Shown here piece by piece: positions 33,707 to 43,555 of a stretch of 64,000 bases of DNA. The notes beneath the pieces were generated by a model. That model did no database searches. It was not told the origin of the DNA and saw nothing but the letters and a program-made list of their open reading frames with translations. Made by a program: the position numbers and the translations under genes. Origin of the DNA: Macadamia tetraphylla (lineage: Eukaryota > Streptophyta > Magnoliopsida > Proteales > Proteaceae); the NCBI GenBank assembly GCA_022985045.1, contig CM040971.1:18659291-18723290 (forward strand), read 5' to 3'. Every line of letters begins with the position of its first letter. Positions within the stretch are counted from its first letter, which is position 1.

Positions 33707-35150
33707 ATGTCGTCACGCACCGGCAAGGACCATCTTCCTCTGGCTCTCGACGTAAGACCACTGCTTCCAAGCGGAAGAGTGCGGAGACCAGCTCTTCAGC
33801 TCCTGCACGGGAGACCGACCTTGCCATCGACCCTACAGACTATGATGAGGAGCACTTTCTTAGTGCAGAGGCCGCAGCCAACTGGCCCAACTTCCTGAAG
33901 GGGTCAGTGATGATGGAGAAGACCGTGGTAGTCGAGGACTTCCACAAGGCTAGGCTTCAGGAGAGATTCTCAGCATTGGGCTGGGATTCTATTCTTCATG
34001 TAGACCGACGGCTCGAGCAGCTCGTCCGTCGGTTCTATTGTAACCTAGAGGTGTCGTATCCGTACGGGGAGTTCACCATCAGCAGCTTGGTAAAGGGAGT
34101 GGACATCCAGCTGACGGTAGGCACCTTGGCCAGTATCTTGGGTATATCGGCGGTGGGACACCGATACTACAGTCCCCCCAGGGGTAGGCCTCAGGGACCG
34201 TTCATGAGCCTGGCGACACCGGACTTTATCTACGAGACCATCTGCGGCAGCAGCAGTCGCCCGGAGTCCGAGACATCCTTCTACCCTGAGGTTCGTCTAT
34301 TCGCCCGGTTGATCCAGTTCAACCTACTCCCCAGAGGAGGTCATCGGAACTAGGTGGGTTTCATGGCGGCTTTCATCGCATTCTGCATCTTCACGACCGC
34401 AGAGGGAGGCGGCGAGCACTTGTGCCTCCCTACATTATTCTCAGAACGATGGAGCACCATACTTCCCACCCAGAGGATGGAGGGTTTCCTTATGGCAGGA
34501 TCCTCACTAGGATCTTCGAGTTCTTCGGGGTGGATCTGAGCGGTGAGGAGGGGAAGACTCCGGCTGATAGGTTCGACCGGAGAAACCTCCTGAGGATGGG
34601 TCTCCAGACCCTCATGGATTCACCTCCGAGATCAGGAGTTCAGAGAGGTAGGGGTAGGAGGGCTGCCCCATGGAGGATGTCCCCATGGAGGAGGAGTCAG
34701 TGAGGAGGATGAGGACTACGTCCTCGGGACCAGGAGGAGGATCTGATGGGTGGCGGATCCCCAGGAGGCGCCTCAGAGTCGAGAGGTCCCGGTCCTAGTT
34801 CTTTAGAGCTACGCCCCACCACCGGGAGTGGTGCCTACGACTTTGAGGGCATGACGTCCTCCATGCAGGCCTTGCAGGATGGCCAGGTTCAGATACTGAG
34901 GCGGCTGGACGAGATTGTCTCCAGGGAGGAATGCCTTATGGAGAGGCAGACCACCTTGGAGGATTCCTTCCTTAGGCTGGGTCAGGACTTGGACACCAGG
35001 GCCAACGCTATCTCAGCATATTTTGGCCAGCTACGGAGGGAGGTACGACTGGTGAACGCGAGGTTCGATTATTACGATCACCGCTTCGACGTCAACTCCA
35101 GGCCTCCGGCGAACGTGGTGATCATCGACGATGATGACGACGACCAGTGA
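33707..35150 (+). pseudogene. Antisense PF20167-type gene in Del 5' leader
   Basis: A + strand gene lies inside the minus-strand Del element, between its PBS (35656) and gag start (32382). The likely ATG is at 33707, directly after a pyrimidine-rich stretch and CAG that look like a splice acceptor. One base seems missing near 33728, after which the frame runs to 34353. A second frame (to about 34703) and a third (34746-35150) continue it. The body ('LEQLVRRFYCNLEVSYPYG', 'SSLVKGVDIQLTVGTLASIL', then 'LPRGGHR') matches my knowledge of the 'putative plant transposon protein' domain (PF20167). The C-terminus is coiled-coil-like and ends in an acidic Asp run. Function is unknown. The region is markedly more GC-rich than its surroundings. 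Confidence 0.75.
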
Positions 35151-35655
35151 GGGCTTGGCTCGCCCACACCAGCTGTTTACCCGTTTTCTCCTTTTTTGTA
35201 GACATTATATATTTATTTATTCTCATTCCTTGTATTTGCATTGTAACTGGTTTCATTTATGGAATAATATATCTTTGGATAGTGGATTTTTGTGGTGATT
35301 TCATATAGGGAGTACTTGTGTGGTTTTGTGGTGATGTATTTGGCTATCTGTGCTCTTTGTTATATTCATTATCTGTTGTTTATCAGGTATTTGTGTAAAA
35401 TTTTTGGAAATCCCATTTTACGTCAAGTATGCTTCGAAATTTCGTCAAAATAGTACTTTATAGGTTATAGTTCCAATCTACTTACCTTTTATCTACACTC
35501 ACGCATGCCATGAATGCAACTTATAATATAACCCCATTTTTATACTTTCTTTCTTTGACTTTTAATCTTTAAGCTTTTATATTTACCCAACCCCATTTTC
35601 CTATTATAGAGTCTACGGAATTCTAATGGTATGTTGTGAGTGGAGCGAGCATCAC
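35151..35655. other. Leader segment between antisense stop and PBS
   Basis: About 500 AT-rich bases follow the stop of the antisense gene. They would serve as its 3' UTR and as the first transcribed noncoding bases of the Del genome on the other strand. 'AATAATATATC' near 35260 could be a poly-A signal region for the antisense gene. No gene is seen. Confidence 0.5.
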
Positions 35656-35667
35656 GCTCTGATACCA
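35656..35667 (-). promoter_or_regulatory. Primer binding site (initiator tRNA-Met type)
   Basis: On the minus strand TGGTATCAGAGC lies four bases inside the 5' LTR end. This is the canonical tRNA-Met complementary sequence used by Del/Tekay and many other plant LTR elements, and it fixes the element's orientation. Confidence 0.93.
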
Positions 35668-35671
35668 CGTT

Positions 35672-38344
35672 TGTCACACCCCGCTCATCATCGAACCGAG
35701 GCGGTGACCGAGTTAACACCGTTAACCCAAACCTTCCAGATCATCGACATCAGATTCCACCACAAAGATACACACACTAACATAAGTTCATCGATCGGGA
35801 AGACTAAGTTTTACCTGTAATAAATCCCATATACTTGATACCCAATTGTGATACAATAATTATATGCATTTGGGCCAAGGCATGATATATACACAAAAGA
35901 ATATGATTCAAATACCAAGTATATACAGAAATCATCAAAACCATCGAGTACACACTGGCTCGGTTTCAAAGTCGGAGCCACTGCATCAAGGGTTGAGCCA
36001 CAGGCATCACATAGAAGAGCTCACTCGGCCTCGAAGTGGAGCTCAGACGGCCTCCAAGGTGGAGCTCACTGCCTCGAACGCTGCTAAGCAGCCTGCTCGC
36101 ACAAGGCAGGCCAGTGCTCTAACTCCTCAGGTCCACATCCTCTTCAGAAACTCGATTGGGACCCACCCCATGCTCCTCGATGTATGACCTGCAAAATCAT
36201 CTAAAAGGGGTGTACACGTGGATGAGCTCACTAGCCCGTAAGTAGAAAGATGGACCACACGATCCACACATCACAACACATCATATGCACTACATGCCAT
36301 GCTATACATTTTAAATCACATCCACCTAAGCAACATTACTAAGTCCTTGGTTTTAGTGCTACTACAACCACAAGGCGGCGATACTCCGTGCAGATGAACT
36401 CCCTCCCCATACGCCCATAGGGCTGTCGGAGAAGGCCCACCATGAGTACTCGGAAAAGTAAAGATAATGCCGCCACCGTCTCAAGAAATGTAAATGACGA
36501 AAATAAAGGTGCTCGACTCAAGAATTTAAAAGCGACGATTGGCCCTCTTGAATGTACCACCGGGTTCGATGTTCCTACATGACTCCGGCGTAATGCCTAA
36601 CCGCCACAAGTGTCCGACAATCGCGACCCTGCTTCCCCCAAATGGCAACCCAACACCTTAACCCCTATTGGGAAGGGTCGAGCACGGATGGTGAGAATCC
36701 TAATACCGCATGCTCCTATATGACAATAGTACGATCAATAGTGCCTCCGTGTCCCATTCCACGGGCCACCAATACATTCGCTTCCAAGCCAACCATCGCA
36801 TCTAGTCTATCAATGCATTATGCACCATGATGTCCACATTCAACATATAAACATCTCATTCAATTGGCATTTGAAAAGTAAACATAGCACATATGCACAT
36901 CAATGTGTGGAATGACTAATCTATATAGCATATTCATGATGACATGGCTAGATTAGATATAATTAAATGAATGCCAAACAAATGCCTTGAAACAAGGCCA
37001 AACGTCCTCTCCCACTTACTGAGGCTAAGGATTCCCTGTGCACGGGTGAGATCCGGTGCGAATCGGGTAGGATTTGGTGAACCTAACATAATTGAGCGAG
37101 GTTAGTACTTCACCATTTTAGGATCAAAATTAATGAAATCCGATGTCAAAATCGTGTTTAGAACGTCAAAAGAAGGTCACCGTCCGATTTGGGTTCGACG
37201 GATATAAGGATCACCTTCGGGCCACTCGGGTGGGTCGACGTGGCTATCTACCCACCGGTTTTACCCATCGGTTTAGACGGCGGGTACCCCGTGTTGTACC
37301 CTGGTGGTACCCACGTTGGGCAGGGACCCCTTGTCTTCTCGGTGGGTACCCACAAGGGTAGGAGCCCACCGGTTTACCCACGGTCTTGGCGGAAAAGACA
37401 CTGTTTCTTCCCCATTTTCTCCATTCTTTGGGGAATCAAATGGGGCTTTTTCCCACCCATTCTTCACACCCTCAAGGTCCTATAGGATGGTTCTAACCTA
37501 GATCTAGGTTAGATTCAAGTGAGGGAAACCATCTTACCTTCTTTGCTCAAGAATGACTTCAAACCCTTCAAATCACTTCAAACTCACAATGCTTCTTCTA
37601 TCATGTCAATATCTCTTCAAATCCTTCAAGATCAACACATAAATCATCTATTAAACCTTAGATTCCTCATTTCAAAGGGTATTTACAAGATCTCAAGAAA
37701 CCATACTCGAATCAAGGGTTTAAAGCTTGGGTAAGGTGAATGTTCACAAAACCCAACTTTTCTTACCTCCAACTGTAGATCTAGAGTTGAAGATCACTCT
37801 CCGCACCGGAATGGGAAGACCGAGCTCGGCGCTGAAATCCCCTTTCTTCCTCTTCCTTCTCTTCCTTTCTTCTTCCCTCTTTTTCTCTCTCCTTTACTTT
37901 TCTCACCAACGCACGAGGGTAATAAATGGAAAGAAAGAAAATCATAAAGCCTTATATACCCTTCCTAATTAAGTGAATAGTCTTGGATGGGTCACTGGTG
38001 GGTGGGTGTACCCACCGCCTACCCACCGAGAGCCAAAACTTGGGATTTGACCGGTTCGACCTCGTCAACCCCACCCTGCATACGATGTAGCATACGATAT
38101 ACCTTAAAATATGGATATAATACCTGTTTTATCCGTACATAGCCTTATGGTAGGTGCACGATACGGTTTGGGCACTCCGCTCTTCTCCGCATCGGCTCGG
38201 ACTTGTCGGGCCAGCGGTGTTTAAGGTCACCCGTGCCATCATAGCCCATAAGGAACCTGCTCTAATTTCCTCTGGCTCGGTTCCTGCATGGTTAAACCGG
38301 TTCAACCGCTTAATCAGACCGGGTTTAAGAAGCGGGGCATTACA
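35672..38344 (-). repeat. Del 5' LTR
   Basis: It is bounded by TGTCACACCCC and GGGGCATTACA on the + strand, with a minus-strand TATATAAG box at 37951-37958 about 390 bp inside its start. G/C-rich 'GGTGGTACCCACG' repeats lie at about 37200-37390. It is followed on the right by the ACACA duplication at 38345-38349. Confidence 0.93.
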
Positions 38345-38400
38345 ACACACCCCCTCCCTCTCATGAAAGAGATGGAAGAGAGGAGAGAGGATGGAATCGA
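38345..38400 (+). mobile_element. Right fragment of the split Tat LTR region
   Basis: ACACA (TSD) then 'CCCCCTCCCTCTCATGAAAG' and about 30 more bases match 49457-49505, the uninterrupted Tat copy. Homology then ends in both, so the shared element end, or a shared flank, lies near 38390 and 49505. Confidence 0.8.
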
Positions 38401-38639
38401 CATGCATAAGTCCATTTCCTGCTACCCTCACAAGTTACTCCTCTTACATGGCTTCAATAATCATCAACTTTGTATAGGGTATCATCCACGCCATCATCAC
38501 CATCTGCATCTTATCTTGTTGTACATCTCCCCTGTCAGTATGTGCCATGGAGGAGGATTTGGAACAAGATCAATGAGGTCATCAGTATCAACACCCCAGT
38601 GTTGAGGTGTCGTAACAAGATCTAAATAGTATCATCGTC

Positions 38640-39120
38640 AGAGTAGATGGCAATGATGGAACCATTTTCATTTGTCTTATCCTCATCCTTTTTCTCTTTC
38701 TTTGAATCTCTTTTGAGCTTCATGCACTCTTTTCTCATATATGCCTTTTTTTTTTTTTTTTTGGTAATAGTGGGATGTAATCTCCTTGTTTTTTTCCCCA
38801 GTTTCTATCATAAGTGCTACTTGTTGAGGGGAGGGCAAGTCCCAAAATGTTCTTCCTATCTCTTCATTTAATAGGCTTCATGTTAGTTAACTCACTAAGA
38901 GCACCCCATCTTGTGCAAAACTGCAAAGAGACACCATCAATGTTTCCCACTTATTGGGTAACAAATTGAGAAGTAACAAGACCTGTAACTTACCATCAAA
39001 CACTATCTTCATGGACGACATCTAATTCTCAATGCTTTGTGTCTCATTCAAATGTTCTACAAATGGGCGTCCTTCTTTTTACTTCGAGTTCACAAGCTTT
39101 TTTATCAAGAAAGTTTTGTT
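38640..39120 (-). pseudogene. Copia-type gag fragment
   Basis: Minus-strand frames read, in order from the gap, 'EHLNETQSIEN', 'VLLLLNLLPNKWETLMVSL' and, further left (about 38740-38650), 'RKECMKLKRDSKK'. This is the order of a Ty1/copia Gag (UBN2-type) leading toward its zinc-knuckle region. A T-run of 18 near 38745-38762 and several stops show decay. The N-terminal part is lost in the gap. Confidence 0.7.
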
Positions 39121-39220
39121 NNNNNNNNNNNNNNNNNNNNNNNNNNNNNNNNNNNNNNNNNNNNNNNNNNNNNNNNNNNNNNNNNNNNNNNNNNNNNNNN
39201 NNNNNNNNNNNNNNNNNNNN
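39121..39220. other. Assembly gap of 100 N
   Basis: Exactly 100 N between the copia gag fragment and Tat pol. The two flanks are unrelated, so the true distance is unknown. Confidence 0.99.
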
Positions 39221-40445
39221 GCAAAGAAGAGCACAAACAATGAGGGTCGCATGCCGTGCTGAATCAACTGCAAGGAAAGACCAGTGATGGTGGTGGAGAT
39301 GTGGGGAGCGGGATGGCCTCAATCAGTAGGCTTAAAAAGTTGGACTTTATAGAAAGGGGATTGAGTAGTCTCCACCAATTCTCACCCCTAAAGAAGTTCA
39401 ACTTTAGAGAATATGAAATAGATCAGCTTGTATTTTTTAAGAAGCAAGCACCTATCAAAGAGAAAAATGTCAGCACCACTGAAGAGATAGCAGTGACCTT
39501 CCTAGAAGAAGAATGAGGCCCTAAGCTTTTGACAAAATCAAGGGATACCTCATGAACCCACTAGTATTAACACTGCCAGTGGAAGGAGAACCACTTCTCT
39601 TGTACTTATCCATAGGAGAATATTCCATGGGCTCTTTGCTAGCATAGTAAGAGACGAAAAAAGGGGTAGAGCATGCCATATACTACCTTAGCAAGAAGTT
39701 CATAGAATATGAGATATGGTACACATCTTTGGAAAGAGCTTGTGCGGGGTTGATTTGGGCAACGAAAAGGTTGCGACACTACATGGTTTCCTATCTGGTG
39801 CACTTAATTTGAAGGATGGATCCCATTAAATACCTCTTTGAGAAATCAGCCCTAACCGGAAGGATGGCCCGTTGGATGCTTTTACTATCAGAGTTTGACA
39901 TCACCTATGTAACTTAGAAATCTATCAAGGGGCAGGCCATAGCCTATCATTTGGCTGCCCACCCCACAAAAGATGGAAGATCCTTGGATGATGCCTTTCC
40001 TGATGAAGGAATCATAGCAATAGAGGAAGAATAAACAGTTAATAAATGGCACTTATTCTTTAATGGGGCAGCAAATCAGAAGGGATGTGGTGTTGGAATA
40101 TTGCTTATCACTCCTGACGACCTTTATTTGCCTTCATCATTTTGCCTCGACTTCTCCTATACCAATAATATTGCCGAATATAAAGCTTATACTTTGGGGC
40201 TCGAAACAGCTTTGACCATTGGTGTGAAAAGGATCAAGGTTTACAGTAATTCATCCATCATCATCTGTCAGACACAGGGAAAGTGGAAAACTAGAGATGA
40301 AAAGTTGAAGCCATATCAAGAACATTTAGAAGAGGTGACTGGACACTTTGAGAAGATCTAGTTCGAATACTTCCAGAGAGATAACAATAGGTTTGTTGAT
40401 GCCCTTACAACCATAGCTTCCATGGTAGAATGTAACCATATGGCT
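39221..40445 (+). pseudogene. Tat pol with dual RNase H (second copy)
   Basis: It starts in the pre-RT linker (39270-39516), then jumps at about 39516-39535 to the end of RT/first RNase H ('LERACAGLIWATKRLRHYM', 'YLFEKSALTGRMARWMLL'). The second, archaeal-type RNase H follows at about 40040-40440 ('LFFNGAANQKGCGVGILL', 'NNIAEYKAYTLGLETAL', 'GKWKTRDEKLKPYQEHLEE'). Two successive RNase H domains are a recognised mark of the Tat lineage. The RT core is missing, but by a deletion with different end points from that in contig 1. Stops are frequent. Confidence 0.85.
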
Positions 40446-41770
40446 AGGGTTTGACCGTTCTTAGTGAAACAAAGAAGCAGACCCATTTATCAGAATTCAG
40501 TGAACTCTCTCACTGTGGATGGTCGGTCTTGGTTCACTCACATAGTGGATTTCATGAGGAAAGGAAGTACCCAGTTAAACCAACTGATAGAGAAAATAAA
40601 TTTCTAAGAAGATATGCCACCCAGTTTATCCTTCAGGAAGATTTGTTATACAAAAGATCCTACGATGGAATACAGTTACTATGTGTGGATGAGAAGCAAG
40701 CTACAACCATTATGGAGGAAATTCATCAAGGTCTTTGTGGACCCCATATGAATGCTAAGATGTTATCTAAGAAGATCCTCAGACTGGGATATTACTGGAA
40801 CACAATGGAAGCGGATTATGTGGACTTTATCAAGAAGTGCCATAAGTGTCAGATATTTGTCAATATCATACATATCCCACCAATAGAGTTGCATTCGCTC
40901 AATTCACCATGGCCATTCTCCACTTGGGGCATCGACATCATGTGAAAGATCAACTCCAAAGCATCCAATGGTCACGAGTTCATCTTGGTAGCCATTGATT
41001 ATTTCACCAAATGGGTAGAAGCTCAGTCATATGCGGTCCTCACAACTGCTAAGGTAGCCAAACTCATCCAAGAAAATATCATTTTCCAATATGGAGTACC
41101 TCAAGAGTTGATATCTGATCAGGGATCCCATTTCTGGGGGCAAGACCGATAAAATCTACACAAATTTGGGTATCAGAAGGCATCGCTCTACCACTTACAA
41201 GCCACAGACCAATGGGGCAGTGGAAGCAACCAACAAGAACATCAAAGTCATCCTACAGAAAATGGTGGAAACATACAAGGGTTGGGCTGATAAGTTACTC
41301 TTTGCCTTATAGGCATACCAGACTTTTGTACGATCCTCGGCGGGGGCAACCCCTTTCTCTTTGATATATGGGGTTGAGGAGGTTCTACCCATGGAAGTCT
41401 TGGTACCATCCCTATGGGTGCTTCTTGATAGTCAACTACCTGAAGGAGAGTGGTGAAAGCCAGACATGACGAGCTCAATTTTCTGGATGAAAGGCGCATG
41501 AAAGCCATGGATAATCTGAAAAAATATTAATTGAGAATGGCCAGGGCCTTTAACAAGAATATGAAGCCCCACCACATAGAGGAGGGTGAACTTGTTCTTT
41601 AAGAACAAAAAGCCCCAATTCATGACCCAAGAGAAAAATTCAGGCCCAACTGGAGCGACCCATTCACCGTTAAAGAGATTTTACTATGTAAGACTGTGAA
41701 ACTCATAGATCACAACGACAAAGAAATACCCGGACTGGTCAATATGGATCAACTCAAGAAATAATATGTC
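40446..41770 (+). pseudogene. Tat integrase (second copy)
   Basis: Frame 40451-40945 holds the zinc-binding H-H-C-C region ('CHKCQIFVNI') and the start of the core ('WGIDIM'). Later frames give 'AIDYFTKWVEAQSY' (about 41000), 'QTNGAVEATNKNIKV' (about 41210) and the C-terminal basic segment to about 41770. A stop right after the first catalytic Asp segment (40945) and others kill it. It is visibly more diverged from contigs 1/2 than they are from each other. Confidence 0.82.
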
Positions 41771-42264
41771 TGAAAGGATAAAGAGCCTGAACTACGTCAG
41801 ACCTGATTCCTTTCGAGGGATATGTAGGCAACTTGACATGTGCAAGTGCAGTCTCAACCATCTAAAGACAATAAATTGGTTCCTCGATTAATAACCAAAG
41901 TATCTTAAAAGATCATCATAGTTTGTGTCCCCCAAGAACCGCTATTTAGCATAAAAGGCCATTAGGTATCTGTCATCCACCCATTTGTCCATCACTTCTC
42001 ATCTAGGATTCTATCCCCCAAGAATCTCCATTTGGCATAAAAGGCCATTAGGTATCTGTCATCCACCCATTGGTCCGTTAACTCTTATCCAGGATTCCAT
42101 CCCCTAAAAGAAAAGCGCCACCCGACACCAGTTTATCAAGGCCAGTTTATTCCCTACCCTTGATCAGTCAAAAAAAAAATAGTTTGATGCAACAGTGGCA
42201 AAGGCTTGTTTGAGTCATTAGCTAATTAGTACTACTTTGATAAATCATCATATCTCTTTTGTTT
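41771..42264. other. Tat spacer (second copy)
   Basis: This holds the same ~90-bp direct repeats as 3869-4430, here three imperfect copies of 'CATAAAAGGCCATTAGGTAT'-type sequence. No gene is seen. Confidence 0.55.
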
Positions 42265-43260
42265 GTGATGGTTTTAAGAAAAATCATGAGCTTGTTGGAT
42301 GAGACGTTGAGGAAATGGACCTTAGACATAAACATGAGGGCACCAGGATTGCTAGAATTCATGAATGTGTCATTTCTCGGTCGGATCAGGTGTGTGAAAT
42401 TACATCACCAATTACTCCGACAGGTGCCTCAACATTGGGATGCCAATCTGTATGTATTTCGATTTGGATTAGTAGAGATCTACCAGACTCTCAAAGAATT
42501 CTGAGTTTGTATGTTATCTCCACCCAAAGGCAGGTTGTTCCAACCATCTTTAAAGAAAGATTATTTAGAGGAAATTCAGGACTTCTTCGGATGAAAAGAA
42601 GAGGAAGTGAAGCAATTTGTTAGGTATGGAAAGATTAGCATTCTGAAAGTGGCCCATATCTTCATCCAATATCTACTAATGGAAGGAATCCATCAACAGA
42701 GATCACAAGATGCTTATTACTTTGCATGATAGCTCATAATGTTCTCTAAACTCCCAGGCGTGGTGCACTACCTGTTCTAATTGAGGTGGTAAAACAATTG
42801 AAGAAGGGAGGTGACATCATCCCTATGGTTCTTGTAGAAACACTCAAGGGATTTGATGACATGAGTCATAGCAATAGATTCAGACTAGATCATTATCAAG
42901 GGAGTCCTACTATTTTTCAGATTTGGCTCCTCGAGAAACTAAAGTTGACCAAGCCATTAAAAGGAGGCCCACTCGAATCTCTTTGCTACTAGGACAAGAG
43001 GGAAGTTCTGGAATTCGACCTTATCACTGATTGGGAGAAGTACCTGCAGGAAAGGACTGTGCAAGATATCGTATGGAGGTGCCCATGGGGGCCACAAGGA
43101 AATTTTCTAATGAAGACCCCTGGCTATAATTATGTCAGGTTGATGGGATTGACTCACACATCCTTTTATTTGCCTACGTACATCGGCTAACAATATGGAC
43201 TCGAGGTGAAGGACCCAGAGGAGTTAGTGGACCTATCCTGTCTATGGTAGGAAAATTGTT
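42265..43260 (+). pseudogene. DUF7745-type accessory gene (second Tat copy)
   Basis: The start at about 42265 ('MVLRKIMSLLDETLRKW') runs to a stop at about 42502, keeping 'HWDANLYVFRFGLVEIYQTL', which is broken in contigs 1/2. Later parts lie in shifted frames: 'VKQLKKGGDIIPMVLVETL' at 42786-42992 and 'THTSFYLPTYIG' near 43150-43190. The domain order matches DUF7745. This copy gives the N-terminal half and contigs 1/2 the C-terminal half. The gene reads toward the antisense gene, whose stop is at 43556. Confidence 0.65.
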
Positions 43261-43555
43261 TCCCTTTTCATGTAATTCAATTGGTAATAGAATGAGAAAG
43301 TATTTGGATTCTCGTGTTATTCTGATTATTCTAATTATGACTTGAGTTATGGAATTGATTATGCCTAAACATTGCAAACCATAAAAAAAAATAAAAATAA
43401 AAATAAAAAAACAAAAAAAAAAAGATTTTCTTTGTACCAAAGATATGTTTTCATTCATAAGATGCTAAAATAAAATGATGAACAAACAAGGGGGAGGGAA
43501 AAAGAAAAAAAAATATACATGTGTATGTGTTTACAGAAAACACAAGAACAAATTC

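Larger units (their letters stand above)
24823..38344 (-). mobile_element. Complete Del/Tekay chromovirus, 13.5 kb
   Basis: A full-length minus-strand LTR retrotransposon: 5' LTR 35672-38344, PBS 35656-35667, long leader with an antisense gene, gag about 32382-30950, pol to about 27510, polypurine tract next to 27499, and 3' LTR 24823-27498. LTRs of 2673 and 2676 bp and the ACACA duplication on both sides show an intact insertion boundary. The length is normal for Del/Tekay only because of the ~3.3-kb leader. It sits inside a Tat LTR. Coding frames are broken, partly by indels at CHG sites that may be technical. Confidence 0.93.

Noticed and set aside
38647..38871. Phe-rich small membrane protein frame on the + strand
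   Set aside because: Shadow of a T-run and of the copia gag remnant on the opposite strand.
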